Positions 52,058-63,064 of a stretch of DNA of 64,000 nt are shown here, piece after piece. The DNA comes from Saussurea involucrata (lineage: Eukaryota > Streptophyta > Magnoliopsida > Asterales > Asteraceae): positions 94,696,295 through 94,760,294 of the forward strand of contig CM066327.1 of NCBI GenBank assembly GCA_033807775.1, in the 5' to 3' direction. Position 1 is the stretch's first letter; each line of letters begins with the position of its first letter. The notes beneath the pieces are model-generated. The model searched no databases. It was not told the origin of the DNA and saw nothing but the letters and a program-made list of their open reading frames with translations. The translations under genes and the position numbers were made by a program.

Positions 52058-54340
52058 TAGAGTTTTGTCGATTTTACCTAGCTTAAATTTTTCAATATAG
52101 AGATAGGTAGAGAGAGTGTCATACCATGCACGAGGAGCTTGCTTTAAGCCATAAAGTGCCTTATCTAGTTTATAGACATAACCTGGATGCTTAGGATCTG
52201 AGAATCCTGGGGGTTATTCCACGTAGACTTCATCATTCAGCTTTCCATTTAAAAATGCTGACTTGACATCCATTTGATAAACTTTGAAGCCTTTGTGTAC
52301 AGCGTAAGCTAAGAATAGACGAATAGCTTCTAATCTTTCCATTGGGGCGAATGTTTCATCGTAATCTATACCTTCCTCTTGTCTGTATCCCTGAACAATA
52401 AGTCGAGCCTTGTTGCGGGTTACAGTTCCATGTTCATCCAACTTGTTTCAATAGACCCATTTAGTGCCTATCACTGACTTGTCAGATGGTCTTGGAACGA
52501 GATTCCAAACTTTGTTTCTTTCAAATTCTATCAGCTCTTCTTGCATAGCACTAACCCAGTTTGGATCTCTGAGGGCATCATCTATTTTCTTTGGTTCAAT
52601 CAGAGAAATAAAGTTAACAAACAAACAAATGTTACATGCACTTCGTCGAGTCTGAAAACCAGTGTTTGGATCACCAAGAATCTGATCAATAGGGTGATTA
52701 ATAGTCCATCGCTGAGCCAGAGCTTGAGTCGCAGACTCAACCTGAACTATAGTGGCTGAAGATGAGGCTTCAGCAACTTATGGTATATCAGCCAAGATAG
52801 GAAGAGGTGCATATCGCATTTCATTCACTTATTGCTGACAAGTAGATGGTATATCTGAGAAAGAAGGTTCAGCGGTAGGCACAGTGTTTAGAGGAACAGC
52901 TGAGACTCGTGATGTTTCAGCTTCACTAGTCTGCATGTTTGGGATGATAGTAGGACCATCATCTTCGGCGGTATGAGTAGGAGTAGTGGGAATGTCTTTT
53001 GAATCACCAAGATGAGAAAACATCCATTGATTCAGTTCTTCAGTATCAGTAGAAGGTCTAGAGTTCGCTGAACGGGATTCGTCAAAGGTGACGTGAATAG
53101 TTTCTTCAACAGTTTTTCTTCTTCGATTGAAGACTCTGTAGGCTTTGGAGATTGAAGAATATCCAAGAAAGATTCCATCATCAGCCTTAGGATAAAACTT
53201 TCCAAGGGCATCTCTGTTGTTCAGTATGAAACACTGACATCCAAATATGTGAAGAAAGCTGATTGAAGGCTTTCTCCCATGAAAAAGTTCATAGACTGTC
53301 TTTTTGAATCTTTTGACTATCAGCGACCTGTTTTGAATAAAACAAGCAGTGTTGACAGCTTCTGCCCAAAACTGAGTAGGTAAATGAGAATCGCTGAGCA
53401 TTGAACGTGTAGCTTCGATGATAGTTCGATTTCGTCTTTCAGTGACTCCGTTTTGCTGCGGTGTTCTCACTGAAAAAAAGTTGTGAGAAATACCCTTACT
53501 TTCAAAGAAGGAATCTAGAGAACTGTTTTTGAATTCAGTCCCATGATCACTCCTTATTGAGCGAACGGTCATGTTGTTCAGTACATCCATTTTCCTGACA
53601 AAGGTGATGAGTTCTTCATGGGTGTCACTCTTAGAACGGAGAAACATTACCCAGGTATAGCGATAGAATTCATCAACTATGACCAAAGTATATTTCTTTC
53701 CAGCGATGGATTGTTTGTTAACAGGGCCAAACAAATCCATATGGAGAAGTTGTAGAGAAGATGACAGTGAGGAGACTTGCTTAGTTTGAAGCTTGCTTTG
53801 GTCTATTTCCCTTTCTCACACGCTGAACATAAGGACTCTTTGGCGTATGAGTGTTGAGGTAGACCAGTGACTAACTCTTTAGAGGAAAGAGTATTCAGTG
53901 TCTTGATGTTTAGATGAGAGAGCCTCTTATGCCATAGCCAAATGACATCAGATGAGGCTTTTGAGAAGAAACAGGAGTTCTCAGTGGTTGTAGAGTCCAT
54001 GTTTATAACGTAAACATTTTCCATACGATAACCGCTGAGAGCTATCTTCTCCTTTTTGTCAGTGACAAAGCAGGATTCCTTAGTGAAAATCACTTTGTTA
54101 TCCTTGTCACATAGCTGACTTATGCTTCAGTCCTTCAACATATGCGACTCTTCTGAAGGTTGTTGTACCATTTTAAAGTACACCAAACCCTCGGGTATAT
54201 CCTTTTCCTTTTCCACCGAAAGTCACAAATGGACCTTTCTCTTCCTTATACTCAGTGAGCAGGTTCTTCTTTCCAGTAATGTGTCTAGAGCATCCGCTAT
54301 CGAGATACCAGATACCCATCTTAACCTGTAAACAAAGGAA
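52058..54340 (-). pseudogene. pol: Pol N-terminal part (protease, integrase, RT start), element J
   Basis: On the minus strand: protease GIWYLDSGCSRHITG near 54320-54275, integrase HHCC (WHKRLSHLN ... CSAC) in 53803-54093, the DDE core in 52829-53740 (IRSDHGTEF; GVTERRNR) and RT start in 52214-52441 (YQMDVKSAFLNG). Stops or frame changes lie near 54172, 54100, 53800, 52820 and 52214. It is cut at 52058 by element I, beyond which RT continues at 39061. FGCQCFILNN here shows the residue lost at a stop in I. Confidence 0.88.
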
Positions 54341-54345
54341 GATTA
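54326..54345 (-). promoter_or_regulatory. Gag stop codon and possible 3' splice site, element J
   Basis: On the minus strand TAA (54343-54345) is followed by TCTTCCTTTGTTTACAG and then GTTAAG, the best acceptor match of the six elements. Confidence 0.45.
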
Positions 54346-55371
54346 GTTTGACTTGGGTACCCATTTCATTTTGGGCTTAGATTTGTCAGTGGTGGTAGAG
54401 GAAGTGGAAGGTTCAACAATCTTCGCAGCATTTGAAGATTCAGCTTCTGAACTATTCTTCACTTTGGTTAATTTCTTAACCTTAGTGGTCTTCTTTGCCT
54501 TGGGGGCAATAATCTTCACCTTAGCTAACTTTTCGGCTTTGGTGGCTATGGGGCACTTACTAGCAATAGGACCAGTAAGTCCACAGTGATAACATTTCCT
54601 ATAACAAAAAGTAGCTTTAGGGCCATTTGCATGCTGAGCCGTTAGTTTTAAATGAGCAGGGCCAACACCAAGTATACCTTTATTGGAAATAGGAGGAACA
54701 ATCAGTTCTTCAGATTTCTTACCAATAATATCCACTTTAATTCTGGGAGTAGATCGCTGAATAAATCCGGGGATCTTATTCTTAGAAGTAGAGGGGTGAG
54801 TCACTGAAGCTTTAGAAGCATTCGGCTTAGGTACAATGATACCCTTCTAAGGTTTTGGATAAATAATTTTCTCTTTACCTTTAGAAGTTAAAGTAGAGAG
54901 TTCCTCAAGGATAGGAGGTTTTAAAGAGGAACACTGAGAAGATGAAGTGTCAGGGATAGAGGAGACAAACATTCCAAATTAAAGCATGTAATGATCAGTG
55001 GTTGGTTGTTCAGCGTCAGCTTTATAACCAAGACCACGTTTGTCACTCAGGGGAATCTGAGACTTAATTATATCAGTGATCGTTGTTGAGGATTTATACC
55101 CTCCATCAACAGTAGCTTTTTCAGCTTTTAATGCAGCGATAGCTTCTTCACGTTCGATTTTGACTAGCTGATTTATATGAACTTGATCTTTAAAATTTTC
55201 TTCAATTTTAGAAAGATTTTCTATTTCAAGGTGACAGTTTTTAAGCTGTTCAGCGAGATCAAGGTTTTGATTTTCAACAACAATTTTGCCATTCATGGCA
55301 TCATATAAACTCATAGTCAGGAGATCGATCTTTCGAAGACTATCAGCTTCATCAATATTGGAAATATTGGT
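54343..55371 (-). pseudogene. gag: Gag C-terminal half, element J
   Basis: It contains a coiled coil (54979-55371, DEADSLRKIDLLTMSLYDAM onward) and a nucleocapsid tail (54343-54804). The second zinc knuckle reads CYHCGLTGPIASKC: the His found in I is Pro here, so zinc binding is lost. A frame break lies between 54805 and 54978. The end is KWVPKSN. The N-terminal capsid and first knuckle are beyond element L, outside the window. Codons before 55371 on the far side belong to L's LTR. Confidence 0.8.
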
Positions 55372-56423
55372 TGTTGGTCCCGAAGGGCTATACAAGTTTG
55401 TAGAAGGGGGGGGGGGGGGGGGGGTTGAATACAAACACACGTTTTTACTTTTCTAAATTGTTTATTGATAAATCATTAACAATTTAAAGCTAGTTGCGGA
55501 ACAAGATTAAGGATAAACCGAAATCTAAACAAGTTGGAACACTAAGTTTCTTGCACTAAGAAAGAGAAGGAAATTACTAATAATAACCTATCTCAAGATA
55601 AGAAAGATGACTTGACCAGAGTTAGCAAGTGCTTCAAAAATGAAGCTAGAGTCCTTCTTATATACTGCATGCATTTAATGCATGTCAGTTTATACTTTAC
55701 ACGTGGCAGCAGCTCATTGGTTGCATGTCATTGACCTTTGTATACAACTTTAGTAGCCGCATGTTTGAACAGTGTAGTATCAGATTGGTTGTACGATTTC
55801 AGACAATAAGGAGGTTCTTTTCTGACATATCGTACGGAGACGTGCAAGGGTGGTTAAGACAAAAGTACATTGTATGGAGGACTTCATGATCAGCTTTCGT
55901 TGAATCAGAGGTTTATTAATTTATATCAGTGAATGACAAAGTTCAGCGATAGTTGAAGTCTTGTACTTGATACTTCACGTTGAGTGGACAAATCTGAGTC
56001 TTCGCTGATCCGCATCAGTTCATTAGGAGACTTGTCACTGGTTCTTGAGCTTGATCTTCAACTTCAGCGTAGAACCTATGTTGACGTGAAACTTGTCTTC
56101 AGGGATCATTAGTAAACAACTATGAATGTCAGCGATCACCTAATAGGTCTGAACAGGCTCAGAGCATTATGGTGAAAAGAGTTTGCTGAACAATGTATGA
56201 GATCATCAGCGATCATCAACAAGACTGAACAGGCTCAGAGCTTGCTGAATGAACAGGGTTCGCTGAATGTCTAATCTAAAGAGCGAGAGTTCCTATCAGC
56301 GGTACTGAAAACAGTCTTAGTAATTATCAGCGATAGTGAAACTCTTATACATTGTTTACTTACAATTTTCACTAAGTAGAATGGAGAGGGTCATTATCAA
56401 ATCACTGAGGGTTTGGATCAACA
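55372..56423 (-). repeat. 3' LTR of element L
   Basis: The 1052-bp LTR is homologous to those of I. It has a run of 19 G (55406-55424), where I has 10 and 9 C on its own sense strand. CCAAT-N10-CACG reads on the minus strand from 55720 to 55702. Confidence 0.9.
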
Positions 56424-56766
56424 ATCTCCCCCTATTTGATTATGACATAGCAACAAAGAAAATTGCTATTTTAATGAAAACATAAGGATAAAAAGAACTC
56501 ATAAAATATTTGTTCCTTTTACTGTTTTCTGGGATCTTTTATGTACTGATGGAGTAAAGTACTTTCGCTAAAATCTTTCTTTTAACTTCGTATCATATTA
56601 CAAAGGGAAGTGGAAAGATTATAAGTACAAGCGAATTAAATTACAAGTACAAAAGAAGAACTGATAAAATAGAAGAATAAGGCGATCTTATCAGCTTATA
56701 GAGGTTCTTCCTTAATGAGAAGTTCATCAAGGGTCTTTGATGTGGGAATCATCCAGTCAGGAACCG
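56424..56766 (-). promoter_or_regulatory. Polypurine tract and 3' untranslated part of L
   Basis: ATCTCCCCCTATTTG reads CAAATAGGGGGAGAT on the minus strand. The rest is non-coding and parallels 50803-51101 of I. Confidence 0.8.
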
Positions 56767-59700
56767 TTACCCCTTTTTGTTCAGAGCTTCTTCAAAAATC
56801 AAGGGTTTAAGATGTCGTGCCTGAATGTCGCGTTTGAATTCACATCAGTAGATGAGATCGTTCAGCTGTTCGATGGGAGTGATGGGAAGCTCAGAGATAC
56901 GTTGAAAACGTTGTCGTCCACCATAGTCAATAAAGAATATCCCTTAGGGTTTGCTTATGACTTTTCCAGGGATGAAAGTCTCACCAGGAGGAAGAGATGT
57001 GTCAAGTGCGGAAAGGTCATGTTCTGGACCAAGAACTTCAGCAAGAGAAAAACCAATACCTGTTTCGTTCCGTATAACAGGACCTGAGTCTGAAGGTTTA
57101 GACTTTTTTTTGCAGAGGCCCTTCTTTTCTGATTTGCGAGAGGAGGGGGAGGAGGAATATCCACACAAGAAGATACTAAGTCGATCTGTTGATTTATCAG
57201 CTTTTCGACATGATCCTTGTACTTAGATTGAGACTTCTGGATGGCTAATCTGATCTCCAACCATTCAGAGAGACCATACTTTGTGATGGCTCAGCTAATC
57301 TGATCTCCAACCTTTCAGCTCTGAGGTGATCCTGGTATTCCTTTTGTGAAAGTCTGAACTTTGGAGGAATAGAAGGAAGTTGATCACGCTTCAGGCTGAT
57401 CCGCTGATCTTCGAATCTCTTGATCCTCTTTACTCAGCTTTTGAGGAGCCAAGGAAGGTCTGTTTTTGTGAGAGAGCATCTGTTCTTCGGGTTCATCAGT
57501 CTCGGTGATTAAATCTAAGACTGGGATTATTTCTTCAGCTTTAGCAGCAGCTGGTTGTACTTCAGAATCCTCAAGAAGGGGAGAGGACTAGCTGAAACAC
57601 AACGATCTTATGAATAAGAACTTGGGTAGAACAGAGAGAAAAGAAATGGGTTTAAGTGTATAGGCTTTTTGTGGAGAGTAGAGCTGATAATGTGTATATA
57701 TAGAGGAGGGATGCGGTGTAAGGAAGTAAGATGTAGTGTACCTGACGAACTGGCTTTTGAAGCAAGATCATCAGATTATCTTCGTCTTCAGCGACACCTT
57801 TTCCTTTGCCCTTGTCAGCTTCAGACGCTGAAGGCTTTGTCTTGGTCCGCTCCCCTGAAGGTTCGTTTATCGAAATCCCTTTAAGAGCTGTAGTCTTCTG
57901 AACAGGCTTGACGATAAATGAGTCATCATCATCATCATCGTCATCATCATCATTCTTTGAAGAAGAAGATGGTTCATCATCAGAGATGTCGACGGCTTCA
58001 TCATCTTCAGCTTCAGATTCAGATTCTTCAGCAACTTCTTCGAGTTGCTCCCCCTCAGATACAGAGGTAAGCTTCTCGGTTCCCTCTTCAGTAAGGGGAA
58101 GGTCTTCAGTCTTCTCCTCTTCGATAGATTCATCTTGGGGAAGGTCTTCAGTCTTCTCCCCCCTTCCTCATGATGAGTGGGGGAGGAATGCGATGACTCA
58201 GCAGATGGTGTCGGTTCCCTGTCTTCTTGGCCAGGGATCCCAATATAGTTTTCAATCGCTGCTACTCTGTCTTTTAGGCCAGTAATAGCAGGACTGATCT
58301 TTAAAAGTTCAGCACAATCCGTCGTAGTAAAATGTGAAGGTGCAGGGGCAGGGGCGGTCATGTGATTCAGGATCTGCTGTACCATCGTCTTCACTGAACT
58401 TACGTCAGTCTTTACTGTACTCACGTCAGTCTTTACAGCGAACACCTCTCTCTGAAGAGTACCAACCGATGTCTTCAGCGTTATGACCTCGCTGGTGTAG
58501 ATGTTAGCAAGAACTTTGGCAAATTCACCAAGAGTACCATCAACCTTCTCCAAATCACCTTTGGAGGCTTTCTGTTCAACCACTTTTGTCAGCTTCTTAA
58601 GATTCTATCCAGCGTTTGTTACAGCTGAAGAGTTGTCTGAGAGAGTAGTGGTGAGACATGTCATCTTTGTATCCAGGTTCTCCAGAGAGGCGTTGATGTC
58701 TCCTAAATTAGGACCTGTAACAGATAAGTACTTAGGAACAAAGGAAAGCTCAGAAGTTTGGGGTTTAGTTACAGTGTATATGGGTTGGTGTATACCTGCT
58801 GGAGGGCTGGTGAAGTCGTCAAAACTTATGTGTCCTAAAAAAAGTTCCATGTCATCAGCCAGAGTGCGTGTACGGATGGACATTTCTGCAGGTCCTGCAT
58901 CCATCATTCCTTGAAAAGTATCAGCTTTAGCTTTTGGAAGAATGACGGTTGCTCCAGTGATCGTGGTGAAAACTGGATTAGAGTCCAATGGAGTAGAGGG
59001 TTAAGCGAAGGTTGAGAAGGTTTGATGTGGAGCTGATTCAGTGTTGGATCCACTGAGACTCACTTCTTCAGTCCTATGAGAGACTGAAGGAGGTTGGGTC
59101 GATTCCATGTTTATAACTTCAGCGTTTAGAGACACTGAAGTTGGGATGGAAGGGGTGGCTTGTTCAGCTGTGGCAGAGCGTACCACTGAACTTTCCATCA
59201 GCTCTTCAAGGCGAGCTGAGGAGTCTTCTGCATGAGATTGCTGGTGGGGTTTCTCCTTGGTTTTCTTAGTCCTTTTGGAACCAAGTTGGGAAGATGAGTG
59301 TTTCCTTTTTCTAGAAGGGGTGGAGGTTACAGCTGGGGTATCAGCGGTGGGTTTTTCCACTGAATGAGCTGCAGAAGTAGAAGAAGGAGGATTGAGAATA
59401 GATAAGAGAGTAGAGAGACGTACGTCGTTTACCATTGGCTTGAATTCGAGTACCTTAGGGCCAACCTGAGAGAGTTTTAGGTCTCCTACTTTTGGGTACT
59501 TGTCCTTCAGGCCATATTGGAAGACGGCGCTGAGGAATCTTGGGTATGGAACCCATGATGGTCAGTCAGCAGCAGAGTCTACTCTGAGCTCTAGATCATC
59601 GTAGATTATCGAGGCCCAGTCAACATGAAGACCTTTCAGCAATGCAAAACCCATTGCTTGCTGAGGTTGAGCGGCTTGATCAGAGGAGCCGGTCTTTGCA

Positions 59701-60252
59701 GTCATGCAACTTATCAAGTGTGCGAAGATGAAGTTCATCTCACTGGGCATTTTGGACTTCTTGATGAGGGTCAGCTTCTTCTCAGGCTTCTTGTCCCTTC
59801 CTGTTTCCCATACATAACCCATTGCATCAAAGAATGCAGTGATGGCTTCCCTATCAGCATGTTTCTTGTGATCAGGGAGAGAAACAAAGGGTTTTTCTTT
59901 TGTGGCGATGGGTTTTTCTTTTGGATAATGGCAGGGGTGATTTTTATGGTTCCAAACTCAGTGTCACTGAGGATGCAATCGATTTTCTTCGTGGGGTCTT
60001 TGGTCGATGTGAGCTGAGTGTGTATGGGGGTGTTACGTTCAGGGTTGTAGAGAGGCAACAGGTTTTGATGAATTTCACAGCATCATTCAGATGTGTGACT
60101 TGCTTTCGAGGAGGAAACTCGAAAAGCGCATAGAGATTGTTTGTTTTTGTCCAATCGAGTTCCTCAAGTGTGAACTTAGCCTGAGGAGCCTTGATGATTT
60201 CCAGTTCCTCAGCAGCAGTGTTCTCAGCAGTAGGAATATCAGTAGATGCCAT
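56767..60252 (-). pseudogene. Env-like gene, element L (broken)
   Basis: The ATG (MASTDIPTAENT) is at 60252 and the stop near 56767-56769. Pieces are 59944-60252, 59562-59822, 59001-59435, 58605-58988, 57867-58583 and 56955-57260, collinear with I's env-like gene. Breaks include frame changes near 59900 and 58150, stops between other pieces, and an internal loss relative to I around 57265-57580. The acidic segment is encoded by GATGAT-type repeats at about 57915-57960. TAC AG|CA with the ATG (60252-60262) matches the intron acceptor of I. Confidence 0.75.
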
Positions 60253-60295
60253 TGCTGTATTATCAGTTCAACCAAAGATATAACAAATAAGAATA

Positions 60296-60814
60296 TGTTA
60301 GATCTGAGTTTTGTAAATAAATTAAGTGTTGAATTCTGACTAAGAAGGCTCATATGTTCTGAAGTGAAGAGTCATAGTTCTGACTACGAAGGCTCAGAAG
60401 TATTGCTCTGAAAGTTTGCCAAGTATAGAAGTCTGAGAAGAAGAGTCAGAAGTTCTGAGAAGCTTAATCAGAATAATGTTCAGATGTTCTGAAAACATGT
60501 TCAGAACTTATAACTAGATGCTTTACTTTGTATTTAGTTAACTAATTAGGACACGCGTATTGTTCCTATTAGTCTTTCATACATGTACTGTAGCTTTAGT
60601 ATTTATGTTACAATATATATACTGGTTAGCACTATTACGCTAACTAACTTTCCCGCATATATTTGTATTCATCTTTTGTAATCTTTGAGATACTATCTCT
60701 CTAAGATCTGTAAATCTGTTCTTCATTGAATACAAGTTGGTTTGACCATATTACTTCTCAATTACTGTTCTATACATTGATATATTGATTGTAAGAGTGG
60801 ATCCTAAACATACA
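60296..60814 (+). repeat. 5' LTR of element K
   Basis: The 519 bp run TGTTAGATCTGAG ... CCTAAACATACA. A TATA-like stretch lies at 60614-60621. TTCTGA and TCAGAA occur about nine times in 60330-60510. Confidence 0.85.
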
Positions 60815-60816
60815 AT

Positions 60817-60828
60817 TGGTATCAGAGC
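60817..60828 (+). promoter_or_regulatory. Primer-binding site of element K
   Basis: TGGTATCAGAGC, two bases after the LTR. Confidence 0.92.
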
Positions 60829-61019
60829 CAATCAACAAACAAATTCGTTCAAGATCGTGTTCTCGAGGGTTTCTTGATCGCATTCTTTAAGTTTTCTTGA
60901 TCAATTCGTCAATTGATTCCGTTGCTATTCGAATTTCTTGAATTCTTAGCAATTCTTGAATTCTCTCTGTGTTTTTTCAAGAAATTGAATTTGTCTCTCT
61001 GTTGAAATATCTTACAATC
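60829..61019 (+). other. 5' leader of element K
   Basis: Short non-coding leader rich in TTCTTGA-type words. No array like those of B or E. Confidence 0.6.
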
Positions 61020-61958
61020 ATGTCTTCAAAAGAGTATCTAGCCATGGGATCTGAAACCAAGCCAACTGTTCTCATACCTGAAGAATACCAGCAATGGAAG
61101 ATCCGAATGATCCAATTCTTGGATAACATAGATGAAAATCTGATGGTTTCTATTCGAGAAGGTCATATCGAAGTCTATTTTGATGTTGCTACAACTCCTG
61201 AAACTGAGACAACTCCAGAAATTCCTGCTACAAGGGTGAAGAAGAATTTCTCTCAATACACAGCAGAACAGAAAAACAGGCATGTTATAGACAAAAGAGC
61301 CATCACATTGATGACATTGGCCTTCCCAAATGAAGTTCTAAATAGAATTGACAGTGGATCATCTGCTAAGGAAATGTGGGATGAACTGGAAAGACGGATG
61401 TTAGGAACTGTCAGGTCAATACAAGCAAAGTTAAATCAAAGCATAAATGCTTATGAAAGGTTCAAGGCAAAAGAATCAGAAAGTTTGACTCAGACGTACA
61501 GTAAATTTTGCACCATACTGAATGATTTGAGAAGAAATGGGTTGAAAAAGACAAAGTCAGAAATAAACTACAAGTTTCTGAACAGTCTAAATTCAGAATG
61601 GTCATCGTTTGCTATCAGTCTGCAAATGAATAAGGATATGTGTGAAGAAGATCTCAATAATCTATTTTGTGTTCTTAATCAGCATGAAGATTCTGTTAAG
61701 ATTGTTGTTGAAGAAAAGAAAAATGTTGCAAAACAGTTAGCTTTTCTGTCAAAGTCCAAAATCGTCAAAGCACCCAAGAAGACTGCGTATCTATCTGAGA
61801 TACCAAAGCTGGAGGAATCTGATAAGGAAGAGGGATCAGAAGAAGATGAAGATATCAAAATAATGGCTGGGAAGTTGGCTTTATTGACTAACACTTTCAA
61901 CAAGAGGTATGGAAAGGGTAAATTTCAGGGAAATTACAAGAGAGGGCAGGGAAATTAA
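61020..61958 (+). CDS. gag: Gag N-terminal (capsid-type) domain, element K
   Basis: ATG at 61020 (MSSKEYLAMGSETKPT) is preferred over the upstream GTG of the same frame because it follows a normal leader. The domain has YQQWKIRMIQFLDNID and KEMWDELERRMLGT, the usual copia Gag pattern. The frame stops at TAA (61956-61958) and continues in the same frame to the zinc knuckle, so this is a single in-frame stop. Confidence 0.85.
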   Translation: MSSKEYLAMGSETKPTVLIPEEYQQWKIRMIQFLDNIDENLMVSIREGHIEVYFDVATTPETETTPEIPATRVKKNFSQYTAEQKNRHVIDKRAITLMTLAFPNEVLNRIDSGSSAKEMWDELERRMLGTVRSIQAKLNQSINAYERFKAKESESLTQTYSKFCTILNDLRRNGLKKTKSEINYKFLNSLNSEWSSFAISLQMNKDMCEEDLNNLFCVLNQHEDSVKIVVEEKKNVAKQLAFLSKSKIVKAPKKTAYLSEIPKLEESDKEEGSEEDEDIKIMAGKLALLTNTFNKRYGKGKFQGNYKRGQGN

Positions 61959-62408
61959 GATTTCAAGAAAAGAGAAGAAAGAGGAGAAAGTAAATATGAG
62001 AAGAAGGTAGAGAGAAGAGAAGAAAAGAGAGAAGAGAAGGAAGAAAGAAAAGAAAAGGATATGTGCTTCAAATGTGGAAAATTTGGTCACTATGCAAAGG
62101 ATTGTAAAGTGAAGATTGTGAAGGATTATGACTACTACATCAAGAAAGCTCAGCTAGCTAAGAAAAGAGATGATGAAGTGGCAATGTTAGCTGAACAGGA
62201 AAATTGGTTGTACTACACTTCAGATGAAGATGACTGCATTCACTTTTCACAGATGCAGAGTTACATGGCAAAGATGAAGAATGAGGATGATTCTGACTTT
62301 GAAGATGCTGATTCTGAGTCATCCACTGAGGTTCATTCTGCACTTCAAATTGATTTAATGACACAGATTGGTGACATGAAAGCTGAATTTGATAAACTCA
62401 GAAAATAG
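61959..62408 (+). pseudogene. gag: Gag nucleocapsid part, element K
   Basis: This continues the Gag frame after the stop. It is very basic and acidic at first (about 61965-62060), then has the CCHC knuckle CFKCGKFGHYAKDC (62064-62105) and an acidic stretch, ending at TAG (62406-62408). The frame goes on after the stop with coiled-coil character. Confidence 0.8.
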
Positions 62409-63064
62409 ATAAAAGGTGAAAGAAGTCTGGTTAACAAATTCAGAATTGAAAAAGAAGTAATAAGAGAAAAGTATGAGGAATCTGAGGTTGAGAAACAGAA
62501 AGTTAAAACTGAAAATTCTGAATTGTTGAAAAAGCTTTCTGAATAAAAAATGAGCTTTCAAAAGTTAAAGATGAAAAGGGTGATTTACAAATAAAGTTTG
62601 ATATGCTATTTGAGGAAAGAAAGAATTTATACACCAAAATCAAAGAATTAGAAGATCTTAATTTGAAAAGAGGTCAGACTCAGCAAACATTAAATCTTCT
62701 AACAAGCAATGTTAAAGATACAAGGTTTTACAATCCAAAGAAGGGATTGGGATTGGGATTGGAAGAAAATGTTGTTTTGAAAAGAGCTCCAGTCAACTTG
62801 TATGATTTTGAAAAGCTTCAAGTTCCTAAACCAAAAATTCCAGAAATTGTTGAAGTTTTTATCAGACCTGCAAGTTCTATAACAAGTTCTGATAGTTTGC
62901 AGAAATCAAGTTCTAAAAAGACAAAGGAAACGGTTTCTAAATCAAAAACAGAAAAGTCAGATGTTTCAGAAGATAAGGTTAAGAAAGAAATTTCTAAACC
63001 AACAGAAGAGAAACCAAGATACAATGAAACTAAATTCAAACATGACTCTCTGAATGTCAGTTAA
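62409..63064 (+). pseudogene. gag: Gag coiled-coil part, element K
   Basis: Coiled-coil coding runs on to a stop near 62543-62545, where a one-base change of frame leads into the ORF 62603-63064. That ORF has KGLGLGLEENVVLKRAPVNL, like KYYNSIWGLGYDNPCYLKK in E, so the motif is shared across families. A further frame change lies near 63060. Confidence 0.7.

Larger units (their letters stand above)
37431..55371 (-). mobile_element. Element J: Sirevirus-like element split by D, I and L
   Basis: J is read on the minus strand from gag (54343-55371) through pol (54340-52058, then 39061-38066) to the promoter of its env-like gene (37431-38065). Element I interrupts its RT (TAGAG duplication at 39057-39061 and 52058-52062). 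L interrupts its gag at 55371/55372, and D cuts it at 37430/37431. J and I are the same family, close enough that most of their Pol can be aligned by eye. J's ends are outside the window. Confidence 0.8.
55372..60295 (-). mobile_element. Element L: 3' half of another I-type element, inserted in J's gag
   Basis: On the minus strand the order is env-like gene, 3' untranslated part, polypurine tract, LTR. The 5 bp next to the LTR in J are TTGGT (55367-55371). Element K interrupts L just before the env-like ATG, so gag, pol and 5' LTR of L are right of the window. Confidence 0.85.
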
